Shown here one piece after another: positions 8,398-17,282 of a DNA stretch of 64,000 bases. The position numbers and the translations under genes are program-made. How positions within the stretch are numbered: the first letter of the stretch is position 1; each line of letters begins with the position of its first letter. Under the pieces are notes generated by a model. That model was not told the origin of the DNA. It did no database searches and saw only the letters and a program-made list of their open reading frames with translations. This DNA is from Paenibacillus maysiensis (GTDB taxonomy: Bacteria > Bacillota > Bacilli > Paenibacillales > Paenibacillaceae). The stretch lies in NCBI RefSeq assembly GCF_000520815.1, contig NZ_ASRY01000186.1, positions 1 through 64,000 on the forward strand, in the 5' to 3' direction.

Positions 8398-8594
8398 CTT
8401 CCTCCCTGCTGCTCGTAAGAGTATAGAAGCAATTGTGTGAAGTTTTAATTATACATTAATGGTAAATATAGGACTTTTTATCTTGATGTAAAGTAGTATA
8501 GCACATTTACTCCAGCGAAGCGATCATGCATAATTAAAGATGATTGCCGATGGGAACATGCCTGTTACGCGGGGATAAAGGAAGGAAGAGACAG

Positions 8595-9551
8595 ATGAGT
8601 CAGACAAACGTTTATTTTAATCATGATGGTGGAGTGGACGATCTGGTATCCCTGTTTATGCTGCTTCAGATGGAGCAAGTTCATTTGACCGGAGTATCAG
8701 TTATTCCAGCAGATGGTTACCTGGAGCCTGCGACGGATGCCAGCCGTAAAATTATTGATCGTTTTGGACAAAATAAAGGATCTGTGGAAGTCGCGAAGTC
8801 TAATTCACGCGGTAAAAATCCATTTCCTGCTGCTTGGCGTTTACATTCCTTCTATGTTGATGCATTACCTGTACTGAATGAATCGGGACAAATGGAAGCG
8901 CCGCTTTCCGATCTGCCGGCTCATCAGCATCTGATCGAAAAGGTACGTGGAGCCGAAGGCAAAACACTGCTCCTGTTCACTGGACCGCTGACTGATCTGG
9001 CACGCGCGCTGGATGAGGCACCGGATATTGAAGCGAAAATTGACAAACTGGTATGGATGGGCGGTACCTTTGAAAAAGGTAATGTAGAGGAGCCTGAGCA
9101 TGACGGCACAGCAGAATGGAATGTGTTCTGGGACCCCGAAGCGGCATATCGGGTATGGCAAAGCGGCATTACCATTGATCTGGTAGCGCTGGAAAGCACG
9201 AGCAAAGTGCCATTAACGCCAGCCGTACGCAAACGTTGGGCCGCCGAGCGCCGATATGAGGGCGTGGATTTCCTGGGCAACTGCTACGCAGGATGTCCGC
9301 CGCTCGTCTATAGCGAGACGAACTCGACCTACTACCTGTGGGATGTGCTGACCACCGCATCGGTGGGACGTCCGGATATTGTAAAGAAAAAGACGGTGCA
9401 TTGCAGCGTCATTGCAGACGGTCCAAGTCAGGGCAGAACCGTGGAACAGGCGGAAGGCCGCCCTGTCAATCTGGTATATGACACAGACCCGGAAGCCTTT
9501 TTTACGTATATGGCGGATTTGGCAAAGCTGGCTGCTCCCAAGCGTTATTAG
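8595..9551 (+). CDS. Inosine/uridine-preferring nucleoside hydrolase family protein
   Basis: A 318-residue member of the nucleoside hydrolase superfamily, which cleaves N-glycosidic bonds of nucleosides to base and ribose with an active-site calcium. The family's N-terminal Asp cluster appears as NHDGGVDD (residues 9-16): the first Asp of the usual DxDxGxDD is replaced by Asn. Other landmarks are LLFTGPLTDLARAL, KLVWMGGTF and EWNVFWDPEAAYRVW. The start is the ATG preceded by GGAAGGAAGAG; a TTG farther upstream would add 17 residues. It stands alone with a downstream terminator. A substrate other than standard nucleosides is possible. A more canonical paralogue is at 25866. Confidence 0.85.
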   Translation: MSQTNVYFNHDGGVDDLVSLFMLLQMEQVHLTGVSVIPADGYLEPATDASRKIIDRFGQNKGSVEVAKSNSRGKNPFPAAWRLHSFYVDALPVLNESGQMEAPLSDLPAHQHLIEKVRGAEGKTLLLFTGPLTDLARALDEAPDIEAKIDKLVWMGGTFEKGNVEEPEHDGTAEWNVFWDPEAAYRVWQSGITIDLVALESTSKVPLTPAVRKRWAAERRYEGVDFLGNCYAGCPPLVYSETNSTYYLWDVLTTASVGRPDIVKKKTVHCSVIADGPSQGRTVEQAEGRPVNLVYDTDPEAFFTYMADLAKLAAPKRY

Positions 9552-9591
9552 GCGACATGACTACCTATTAGCAAAAAATCCATGACATGAA

Positions 9592-9622
9592 AACCCGCGA
9601 CGATATCCGTCACGGGTTTTTG
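9592..9622 (+). terminator. Intrinsic terminator of the nucleoside hydrolase gene
   Basis: AACCCGCGACG pairs with CGTCACGGGTT around a short loop and is followed by five T residues. Confidence 0.88.
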
Positions 9623-9965
9623 TTACCCTTTTAGGCTATGTATGAGCAAAATCCAGTCTCTGCTTTAGGCAAATTCTTGATATATTTTCAATGTCAGATG
9701 GAGCGTAATCTCAGTCCCGCTACCGGGCTTCCTACTTCAATTTACCTATTCGCTTGCGCAAACCTTCATTGAATAGGTCTGATACGGTCGTGTCTTCGAA
9801 AGTATTTGGCTAATTATTACGCATTTATGAAATTAAATAATTATTTTCAGTGATTTTCATAAATCCATATGTAATCTCACGATATGAAAATAGTGTAATA
9901 AAATAGGAGGATAGAACCAGTAATATCATGTAAATATTCTATATAATAGGTTCAGAGGTGGGATT
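9623..9965. other. 343-bp intergenic region upstream of the spike island
   Basis: No gene was seen. The region contains an 8-bp inverted repeat ACCTATTC/GAATAGGT (9744-9778), a second imperfect one built on TTTATGAAA/TTTCATAAA (about 9824-9863), and an AT-rich stretch with a -10-like TATAAT near 9943. It must hold the promoter of the following operon, but no convincing -35 was identified. Confidence 0.5.
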
Positions 9966-10571
9966 ATGAATAGACTTGAAGCCCTAGAACACTTCCATAA
10001 GACCTATGCGAAAGATGTGCTGAGCCAGAAATTACACCAAGTAGCGTCTTGGTATGAGCAAAGAAAACAAGAGTTAATGTTATCCTTCATTCAATCCTTT
10101 CAGCGGATTTGCTTGCAAGCCAGTCATATAGACGCGGCAAAAGCAAGGATCGGATACATTACCTATTCAATGAGGCGTACATACCTGGTGGACCGAAACT
10201 ATAAATATGTAATCGAAGCCTACGATAAAAGCTGGTTCTTCGATCCCCAGCCATGTCAGGGATTCTATGATGCAGGATGGGCCTTTAGCTTTCTGGGAGA
10301 ACTGGAGGATGAATTGAACCAACTTCGAAAACCCTATATGAATAAAATTATTGAGCCTGATGTCGAGCGTTTCGTACTTCAAGCTGCGGAACAATTCTAT
10401 GCTTACATTGTGAAGCTGGCTAAGGATGCTATTCCACAGGCTATACAATTACCGGAATTCCAGGCGCTGAACTACGAGGACGATTTGGAAGTAAGAATAG
10501 GGGAATATAAAGGAATCAGTGAGGCGGTGTATTCAGCAGCGTATGGAATATTACATGATTCAACAGGATGA
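9966..10571 (+). CDS. Uncharacterised protein opening the spike/toxin island
   Basis: A 201-residue, mostly helical soluble protein with no signal peptide. I do not recognise a family. Aromatic residues are frequent, as in SWFFDPQPCQGFYDAGWAF, and the C-terminus is acidic. The ATG follows AGAGGTGGG. It is the first gene of a 13.8-kb co-oriented run that includes PAAR-like and VgrG-like proteins, and its stop overlaps the next gene. By position it may be an adaptor, chaperone or immunity protein for the spike, but nothing in the sequence proves this. Confidence 0.7.
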   Translation: MNRLEALEHFHKTYAKDVLSQKLHQVASWYEQRKQELMLSFIQSFQRICLQASHIDAAKARIGYITYSMRRTYLVDRNYKYVIEAYDKSWFFDPQPCQGFYDAGWAFSFLGELEDELNQLRKPYMNKIIEPDVERFVLQAAEQFYAYIVKLAKDAIPQAIQLPEFQALNYEDDLEVRIGEYKGISEAVYSAAYGILHDSTG

Positions 10572-11067
10572 TCGTATTACAGATTATATGTATCCAGTAG
10601 AGATAAATCGCAAGCAGCTATGGGAATGGGCGGAAAGCTTATCCGTCGCTGATGAAGAGTCTATTTTGCAATTTTATGTTTCTGGTGATGCCGATTATAT
10701 TGATTTTATAGAGCATCCTGTATCCATAGTTTCTGAACAGCTAAAGGAAATCTTTGATATATATCAAGCCGGATTAAGCTGGAAGTTGGTTGTATTTGCC
10801 GATATGCTGCGAATGCAGCAAACAAGGTATTGGCTGGCAAATCCGCCTAGCCTGATGTGTTTATCACCACGTAGTGAATATCATAGGGACGGTACACTGA
10901 ATAAAATCATTCTAGATGAATATACAGTGGAAAATCATAAAATATTCAGAGTTCAGGATGCCAATCATCATATCATTGTAGACCTCGATGTGGCTGAATG
11001 TATTTTAAAGTTTAATTTGACAGGATTGAAATTACGAAAGGTCGAAACAGCGAGTCCTTCTATATAA
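10543..11067 (+). CDS. Imm11/DUF1629-like protein
   Basis: A protein of about 174 residues resembling the DUF1629 (Imm11) group found beside PAAR-like DUF4280 genes and polymorphic toxins. The supporting segment is the C-terminal IFRVQDANHHIIVDLDVAEC followed by NLTGLKL, which fits the family's pattern IFRL...IIVs...aGLTGl. The start is uncertain. The ATG here gives the family-like MEYYMIQQDDR opening but has no clear ribosome binding site; a GTG at 10519 with AAAGGA and an ATG at 10555 are alternatives. All overlap the preceding gene, pointing to translational coupling. Whether it protects against a toxin or loads the spike cannot be told. Confidence 0.6.
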   Translation: MEYYMIQQDDRITDYMYPVEINRKQLWEWAESLSVADEESILQFYVSGDADYIDFIEHPVSIVSEQLKEIFDIYQAGLSWKLVVFADMLRMQQTRYWLANPPSLMCLSPRSEYHRDGTLNKIILDEYTVENHKIFRVQDANHHIIVDLDVAECILKFNLTGLKLRKVETASPSI

Positions 11068-11081
11068 AGGAGAGTCCAAGA

Positions 11082-11459
11082 ATGAGTGAGAGCTATGTAG
11101 TGGATGGGGCACAGATACATTACAGCTATGGAAGTCATACGGGAAGATTTAGTGTTTCAGCTAACAGAGGGATTAGTATTGGTGACAAACTGCAAGGGAA
11201 TATTCAGGATTTTCACCCGCAGACGCATATCCCTTCTTTCGGAATGTGCCGCAGTATGCATAATCCTACAGTTTCTTCTGCAAACAAAGGTAATTCCGGA
11301 AAAATCATTCCGCAGCCCTGCAAACCGAGCGTTTCTATGCCTTGGTTGAATGGAAAGAAGGATGTTTACGTAGATCAATCTCCAGCTCTTATGAGCTGCT
11401 CCACGAACTTATGCATGTGGTGTGGAAAAATCTCGTTCACCACAGACGGGCAGGAATAG
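11082..11459 (+). CDS. DUF4280 PAAR-like spike-tip protein
   Basis: A 125-residue protein of the DUF4280 type, considered PAAR-like: PAAR domains sharpen the tip of VgrG spikes and carry effectors. Visible traits are the small, Gly/Ser-rich N-terminal part, IGDKLQGNIQDFHP, FGMCRSMHNPTVS, CKPSVSMPWLNGKKDVYV and the C-terminal ALMSCSTNLCMWCGKISF, with conserved-looking Cys residues that may bind metal. AAAGGAG precedes the ATG. It directly precedes the large VgrG-like gene, the order expected for a tip and its spike. Function is inferred from family and context. Confidence 0.8.
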   Translation: MSESYVVDGAQIHYSYGSHTGRFSVSANRGISIGDKLQGNIQDFHPQTHIPSFGMCRSMHNPTVSSANKGNSGKIIPQPCKPSVSMPWLNGKKDVYVDQSPALMSCSTNLCMWCGKISFTTDGQE

Positions 11460-11510
11460 CTAACAGATTGTAGGATTTGCATCACATGAAAAGCAAACGG
11501 AGGGAGTAAG

Positions 11511-14270
11511 ATGGGACTGGCAGGCACTGTGCTGACATATGGAAATATTAGAGTGAATGCACCGTATGAAATTGTCCGGCTGCTGGATTTTGAATTGACG
11601 CAGAAGGTGAATGAGCATGGCAAGGTGTATATCACTGCTCTCATACCGGATGAGGATCATGCGAAGTATGACGGTTTAGCGCATGATGAGGATGTGCTGG
11701 AGGTATATGAGACGGATGGAGATCAAGGGACAGTTAGTATTTTTAAGGGAATCGTCACCAATATTAGCATCGGATTCAAAAATGGCGTATATCACATGTA
11801 CATAGAGGCTGCCTCTTTTACATATTTGCTGGATCAACAACGGAAAAATCGTTCGTTTCAAAACCGCAACTTGACGTATTACCAATTGTTCCGCGAACTC
11901 ATAGATGCTTATCCACACGGGGATTTTATTGACCTGACGGACAGCGATAAAAAGCTGGACGGCTTTATTATTCAGTATGAGGAGAGTGATTGGGAGTTTC
12001 TAAAAAGAATGGCCTCTCATCTGCAAACTGGACTGATTGCCGAGATTACATCCGTATTTCCGAGACTATGGTTAGGCGCATCGAAAGATCAGGTGAAAGG
12101 TGAATTGAGCAGTATTAACTTCTCGCTTCAAAAAATAAAGGCAGGCCCGAAATATACATATGCTGAAGTGGAAGATACGAAACGCTTTGAACTTGGAGAT
12201 GTGGTTGTGTTTCAACGAAAACATTGGATCATTGATCAGGTGAATGCAGAGATGAAGCAAGGTATCATGACATACGACTACATTCTTGTTCCAGAAGCAG
12301 GCATTCCGAGGGAAGTTATGCATAATCAACTCATACAAGGCGCCTCCATTGAAGGGAAAGTCATTGATTTAGACAGTGAAGGAGAGTCGGTTAAACTTCA
12401 CTTGTCCGTGGATGCTTTGCAATCCAAAGCAGAAGGGTGCTGGTTTTCTTACCCGACCATGTATACCGGGGATGGGATCGGTTGGCATTGCATGCCTGAG
12501 CTTGGGGATCATGTCCATTTGTATTTTCCATCGAGCAAAGAAGAGGAAGCTCATGTGGTTCAATCTCTCCGAAAGAGGGATTACAAAGGAGATGAAATCA
12601 GCAAGCCAGAAAGAAAGTTGTTCCATACCAAAACTCAAAAAATAGCGAGATTCGATGATAAAGAAGCAGCTCTCTCCACCCAGAAAGAAAAGATACTTGT
12701 ACGCTTAAATCCTGCTTCCGGTATTCACGTGTATAGTCATCACGATATTACCTTTCAAGCAGATACAGACTTGGTGCTGCACGGCAAAAAGGTACAGATG
12801 AACGCTACTCGCGAAATATCTCTTACGTGCAAAACCAGCTATATCCGAACCGATGGAACGCTTCATATTAAGGCAAGTAAGCTCATGAAAAATCAGGTGC
12901 CTGATGCAGAACTGAAAGCCTATAAATCCCTAATTCAAGAATTAAAGGGGAAGGGATATCCACAATGGGTACAGGATTTGCTGCTTCAATTTAAATCGGA
13001 CTACTACAAAGCCGTGGCAGCAGGGGACAAAAAGGGGGCCAAGGAAGCAGCAGCCAAGGCCAAGCAATTGCGTCAGCAGGTGGCAGACATAGATCGTATG
13101 CCTGCCTGGGCAAGAGCGCAAATGCATGAATACACGTCCCAGTGGTGGGAAGCGCACGGCGCAAATGACAAGGCCAAGCAAAAGCAGATGCATCTTTTCG
13201 CCAACCAACTGCGTGACAATGTGCTAATCAACGAACTGATTCGTGGGCATTCTGCCAGCTCCTATCTCGATGCGAACCGGTTAGAGGAGCTGTCCGGACA
13301 ATACGCCGATGCGGCTCATAAGCTGACCGTTGCTGATCAAAAGGCTATCGCCAAGGAAGCTGCTGCTCTGCGGAGTAAGTATGGCGTGAACAGCCTGCTT
13401 GCGAGAGAGAATTTGAACAAGCTTGCCAAGAAGTATCCAGACAGCTTCTCATACAAGCTGCCAACTACAGGCGATTGGGATCAGGAGCTTAACGCCGCAT
13501 TGCATGATTTTGCAAAAAAATACGGTCTGGAGAATAAAGGATATGGTCGTGATGTGCTCGCCGTATACCTGCATCAAGTAGCCAATGGCATTCTTCCATG
13601 GCCTAAGGTTAGCAAGGCTGCAACGCCAGCTGTTCCGACAACGAAAACGGAGACGCAGACGCAGACGGAGAAGAAGACTCCGGCTACTCTTGAAAAGCCG
13701 CCAAAGGAGGAAGCAAAGCCTACACCATCCACCAGTTCTGCCGAGGAGAAAAGGAAAGCAATTGTAGAATTCGCTAAGAAGTTTTTAGGCAAGATTCCTT
13801 ACTGTATGGATACTAAAATTACAACAATGAAGCTAGATCCCAACAATCCTCCTGTATATATGGACTGCTCTGATTTTAGTTCCTCGGTGTACTTGACCAT
13901 ATTAAATGTGCATATAGGCGGTACTACAAGAGATCAAATCCATCGGGGGACAGAGGTTGAATACAAAGCTTTACGATCCAGTGGGGATTATAAAAACCTA
14001 AAGTTAGGTGACTTAATATTATTTGACTGGAAAAAAAGAGAGGGAAGACAACCGAATCATGTAGGCATGTATATCGGAGATGGGGAATTTATTCACGAGC
14101 ATGGTAACGCAACTAAGCCTAGTGAAATGGATTCAGATAAAAAGCCTTCTCATAATGTAACGATAGATAAATTAAGCAAAGATTGGAAGGGATCTTACGG
14201 TCGTATATATACAAACGTAATAGCAGTTAAGCGTATTATCCAAGACGATGGATCCATTAAAAATAAGTAG
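11511..14270 (+). CDS. VgrG/gpD-like spike protein with C-terminal NlpC/P60 peptidase
   Basis: A 919-residue modular protein. Residues 1 to about 280 resemble phage late control protein D/gp27 (including ESDWEFLKRMASHLQTGLI), about 285-370 a gp5-like OB fold (GIGWHCMPELGDHVHLYFP), and about 380-465 a beta-rich spike (HDITFQADTDLVLHGKK, ISLTCKTSYIRTDG). Residues 483-568 form a helical Trp-rich module shared with the protein at 17283. A Pro/Thr/Lys linker (about 700-745) leads to an NlpC/P60 domain with catalytic-type Cys786 in MDCSDFSS and His850 in NHVGMYIGDG. It has no signal peptide. GGAGGG precedes the ATG. The simplest reading is a spike carrying a peptidoglycan endopeptidase as a C-terminal effector; host-cell-wall penetration is the alternative. 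Confidence 0.88.
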   Translation: MGLAGTVLTYGNIRVNAPYEIVRLLDFELTQKVNEHGKVYITALIPDEDHAKYDGLAHDEDVLEVYETDGDQGTVSIFKGIVTNISIGFKNGVYHMYIEAASFTYLLDQQRKNRSFQNRNLTYYQLFRELIDAYPHGDFIDLTDSDKKLDGFIIQYEESDWEFLKRMASHLQTGLIAEITSVFPRLWLGASKDQVKGELSSINFSLQKIKAGPKYTYAEVEDTKRFELGDVVVFQRKHWIIDQVNAEMKQGIMTYDYILVPEAGIPREVMHNQLIQGASIEGKVIDLDSEGESVKLHLSVDALQSKAEGCWFSYPTMYTGDGIGWHCMPELGDHVHLYFPSSKEEEAHVVQSLRKRDYKGDEISKPERKLFHTKTQKIARFDDKEAALSTQKEKILVRLNPASGIHVYSHHDITFQADTDLVLHGKKVQMNATREISLTCKTSYIRTDGTLHIKASKLMKNQVPDAELKAYKSLIQELKGKGYPQWVQDLLLQFKSDYYKAVAAGDKKGAKEAAAKAKQLRQQVADIDRMPAWARAQMHEYTSQWWEAHGANDKAKQKQMHLFANQLRDNVLINELIRGHSASSYLDANRLEELSGQYADAAHKLTVADQKAIAKEAAALRSKYGVNSLLARENLNKLAKKYPDSFSYKLPTTGDWDQELNAALHDFAKKYGLENKGYGRDVLAVYLHQVANGILPWPKVSKAATPAVPTTKTETQTQTEKKTPATLEKPPKEEAKPTPSTSSAEEKRKAIVEFAKKFLGKIPYCMDTKITTMKLDPNNPPVYMDCSDFSSSVYLTILNVHIGGTTRDQIHRGTEVEYKALRSSGDYKNLKLGDLILFDWKKREGRQPNHVGMYIGDGEFIHEHGNATKPSEMDSDKKPSHNVTIDKLSKDWKGSYGRIYTNVIAVKRIIQDDGSIKNK

Positions 14271-14352
14271 GGATGAAGAATCACATAAAGAAATTGAGAT
14301 AACCCGATTAATCAGGAAATTTTATAAAGAGTGTTAAAAGAGAGGAGAAATC

Positions 14353-15816
14353 ATGCGTTATATAAAAGCAACTTTGATTATTGTATTTTCAGTGCTGATA
14401 TCTGCATGTACTGCAACCAACGGGGAGGGAATTTTCACTTCTTCTCAAACCCAAAATGCATCATCAACCAAGGTTATTAAGGTAGATCAGAATGCTGGAA
14501 AGGCAACTCAAACAAAAGTGAATTGGCTTTTGAATGGTCAAGAAGGTGTAGAAGATCGAGTTCAATTCTTAACCAATTTAGATGATCCTACTGGAAAGAC
14601 TAATATCCGTATCGACGACCTAATTGACACCATGCAAACTCGGGAAGAACGTATAAAATATCGTGGCTCACAAGTAGATGTTGGGAAAATAACAAGTGAC
14701 GGCAGTCGTATGGCGATTATAAGAGATGTTTATGGGGAGCAACCAGAGGAGCCATTCATTATTGAAGTGTACGATCTGGACGCGGGAGAAAAAGAACGAG
14801 AGTTTAAATTGCCGCCAACTGCTCAATATCCTGTTGTCTCTTCCGACTTAAGTAAATATCTATACGTAATAGACGGACATTTATATGTATATGATGCAAT
14901 AAGTAAACGAACTACAGAATTGAATACTAAAAAAAGCAAAGGTGATGTGAGTAATATTGCTCAGGGAGTGTTTTCACCGGATAACACCAAGTTATGTTTT
15001 GTGGGTGATCAGACAGGGATCGTAATGCTTGATCTATCTGGCGATAGTGGTACAAAGCGTCTGCTTGCAGGCACTGATGTCTCAGGTATTATAGAATGGG
15101 GGCAGGGGAACCAATTTATTTATACCACTTCTAAAAACGATAATACTTTCATGAACGATATTTATTCACTGGATATACACACTGGAAAAGTGAAGTTTAT
15201 AACTAAAAATGAGGGTGATTTTATTCTATCCCCAGATCAAAAAAAATTAGTACTAGCAGATGATGAGGTTGTAAAAATATTCATGATTGATGTAGCTAGT
15301 GGAAGAAAAGAAGATATTTCGTCCATTGTAAGTGGTGAAGGAACCTGGGTAGTTCCAATACAGTGGATCGAAACAAAAACTAATTATATGAAGTATGCCA
15401 ACAAGATCGAAGTGAAAAAAATTACGGCCTCTTCTACACTGCCTAATCAGAGTAACTATTCTTTTAATGTGAACAATTTAACGGACGATAATAATTTAAC
15501 CCCTTGGTGTGAAGGAACGAAGGGAGGCGGAGTAGGAGAAACGATGACTATAGATTTGGGCTCAATTCAAGAGGTCAGGGGCATGGAGATGGTTGACGGT
15601 ATTATACGAGTTAACAATAAGTATTTAGACGTGAATACAATCCAAAAAATGAAACTTGATTTTTCGGATAGACAATCTATAGTGCTTGAGAACAATGACA
15701 CACGCTTCAAATTAGATGAACCCATACGAACATCTTTCATTAAAATTACCATTCTAGAAGTGAAAAAAGGCACGGACTTCCCAAATACTTGTATAGGTGA
15801 GCTGAAGTTATTGTGA
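14353..15816 (+). CDS. Surface lipoprotein, propeller-like repeats plus glycan-binding domain
   Basis: A 487-residue lipoprotein. The signal peptide ends in the lipobox LISAC (Cys19). Residues about 100-350 contain WD/propeller-like blades (SDGSRMAIIRDVYG, SSDLSKYLYVIDG, FSPDNTKLCFVGD, LSPDQKKLVLADD). The last 130 residues form a discoidin-like, NADase-type glycan-binding domain (DDNNLTPWCEG, MTIDLGSIQEVRGMEMVDG). It directly follows the spike-peptidase gene, with AGAGGAG before its ATG, and overlaps a paralogue. A role as extracytoplasmic immunity protein against the NlpC/P60 effector is an inference from order and location. A role as surface receptor or adhesin is possible. Confidence 0.8.
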   Translation: MRYIKATLIIVFSVLISACTATNGEGIFTSSQTQNASSTKVIKVDQNAGKATQTKVNWLLNGQEGVEDRVQFLTNLDDPTGKTNIRIDDLIDTMQTREERIKYRGSQVDVGKITSDGSRMAIIRDVYGEQPEEPFIIEVYDLDAGEKEREFKLPPTAQYPVVSSDLSKYLYVIDGHLYVYDAISKRTTELNTKKSKGDVSNIAQGVFSPDNTKLCFVGDQTGIVMLDLSGDSGTKRLLAGTDVSGIIEWGQGNQFIYTTSKNDNTFMNDIYSLDIHTGKVKFITKNEGDFILSPDQKKLVLADDEVVKIFMIDVASGRKEDISSIVSGEGTWVVPIQWIETKTNYMKYANKIEVKKITASSTLPNQSNYSFNVNNLTDDNNLTPWCEGTKGGGVGETMTIDLGSIQEVRGMEMVDGIIRVNNKYLDVNTIQKMKLDFSDRQSIVLENNDTRFKLDEPIRTSFIKITILEVKKGTDFPNTCIGELKLL

Positions 15817-17258
15817 TGAGCAGTAGAAAAGGAAAAAAAACTGTGGTGTTGATAACTAAAATTACGTTATTCGTCTTAATCTTTTCCATGCTATGCGGCT
15901 GTATACAATCGAATGAGGGCCAAAAAGTACAGGAGCGGAATGAAACTCATGCTTCTGTCTCTCCGTCCAAGAAGCTTCCCCTAACAAAAAGGGTTGTAAA
16001 TTGGTTGCTTTTTGAAGCGGAAAATGGAAACATGCCTATGGAATATCTCGCTGATATGGATGATCCTACAGGCAATAACTATATTGATTTAGACGACATT
16101 ATTGATCGGTTGTACGCAAGTGAGAAAGAAGATTTCCCTAGAAGTGAGCTGGAAATAATACGATTTTCTAGTGACGGCAGGACTATAGCTCTGAGCAGAT
16201 ATACACATATGATAGATTACAGTGCCATTTTTATTTATGACTTATCCACATATAAAAAGTTGTATGAATTTAATATACCTGATAGGGAATACGTCGTAAT
16301 ATCACCGGATTTAAGTAAATGCGTGTACACCAATAATGGAGATTTTTTTCAATATAATGTTCAGGGAAAAGTCACTCAAAAACTATCTATTTCCAACTAT
16401 ACTGGTTCGGAAGAATCCATTGGATATAGTGTGTTTTCTCCTGATAGTTCAAAATTATGTATTGAAGATAATGGTACTCTATTTATTTTTGATCTGATGG
16501 TGAATAAAGAGGTTCAACGAATCACAGTGACCAAGGCAATGCAGGTTTATCAATGGCTTTATAATAATAAAATAGTTTATCGTTCCTATGATGACGAAAA
16601 GTGGTACGTGCTGAATTTAAATGACGGAAAGAAGAGGATGTTGGCAGAATTCTCTGAGAACCCTGTTTTAACCTTAGATAACCACAGAGTTGCTTATCTA
16701 AACTCCAAGGGTGAAATGCAACAACGAGACATCCAAACAGGTCTGCCTATAAAATACTCCAATCTATTCCACAGGATAGGCTATAACGTGTCCCCTACAC
16801 AATGGGTGCAGACTACAACGGATTTAATGAAATATCGAAAAAGCATCCCGGCACAGAAAATTATTGCTTCATCTACACTTCCAGATCAAGCAGGGAACTC
16901 CTATGCTGCCCGGAACATCATGGATGGAGATACAAGTACTGCTTGGTGTGAAGGGGTTAAGGGAGACGGGATTGGGGAGTGGATTAAGATTGATTTTGGT
17001 TCTGTGCAAGAATTGAAGGGTTTCGAGCTTATCAATGGTTTAGCTAAGTCATCTAATGCTTTCCAAGCAAATAACAGAGTTAAGCGAATGAAACTAGAGT
17101 TCTCGAATGGGCAGACCATGATGGTGGATAATGATTTTTTAAGTAATGAATTTCCTGATGGCGCCGTTCATACTTCATTTGTGAAAATAACGATTGAAGC
17201 AGTAGATAAAGGAAGCAAATATCACGATACCTGTATGTCGGAGATACGATTCTTCTAA
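15816..17258 (+). CDS. Paralogous surface lipoprotein with propeller and glycan-binding domain
   Basis: A 480-residue tandem paralogue of the preceding gene. The lipobox is MLCGC (Cys29). Shared features include VNWLL, DDPTG, SSDGR, SPDLSKCVY, FSPDSSKLC and the C-terminal domain IIASSTLPDQ with DGDTSTAWCEGVKGDGIGE and IDFGSVQELKGFELINGL. The ATG lies at the overlapping stop of the upstream gene (GTGATGA), so translation is coupled; a GTG one codon earlier is possible. It is AT-richer than the flanking chromosome. Being a duplicate, it may match a different toxin or add dosage. Function unproven. Confidence 0.8.
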   Translation: MSSRKGKKTVVLITKITLFVLIFSMLCGCIQSNEGQKVQERNETHASVSPSKKLPLTKRVVNWLLFEAENGNMPMEYLADMDDPTGNNYIDLDDIIDRLYASEKEDFPRSELEIIRFSSDGRTIALSRYTHMIDYSAIFIYDLSTYKKLYEFNIPDREYVVISPDLSKCVYTNNGDFFQYNVQGKVTQKLSISNYTGSEESIGYSVFSPDSSKLCIEDNGTLFIFDLMVNKEVQRITVTKAMQVYQWLYNNKIVYRSYDDEKWYVLNLNDGKKRMLAEFSENPVLTLDNHRVAYLNSKGEMQQRDIQTGLPIKYSNLFHRIGYNVSPTQWVQTTTDLMKYRKSIPAQKIIASSTLPDQAGNSYAARNIMDGDTSTAWCEGVKGDGIGEWIKIDFGSVQELKGFELINGLAKSSNAFQANNRVKRMKLEFSNGQTMMVDNDFLSNEFPDGAVHTSFVKITIEAVDKGSKYHDTCMSEIRFF

Positions 17259-17282
17259 GCATTCTTAAAAAGGAGATAGCCT

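Noticed and set aside
8146-8418. A 90-residue plus-strand frame opposite the second Spo0E-like gene
   Set aside because: It is antisense to a gene with a clear family motif and terminator, and its translation shows no protein-like pattern.
13620-13740. The repetitive Pro/Thr/Lys coding stretch as a CRISPR or tandem DNA repeat
   Set aside because: It is a low-complexity protein linker with irregular units and no spacers.
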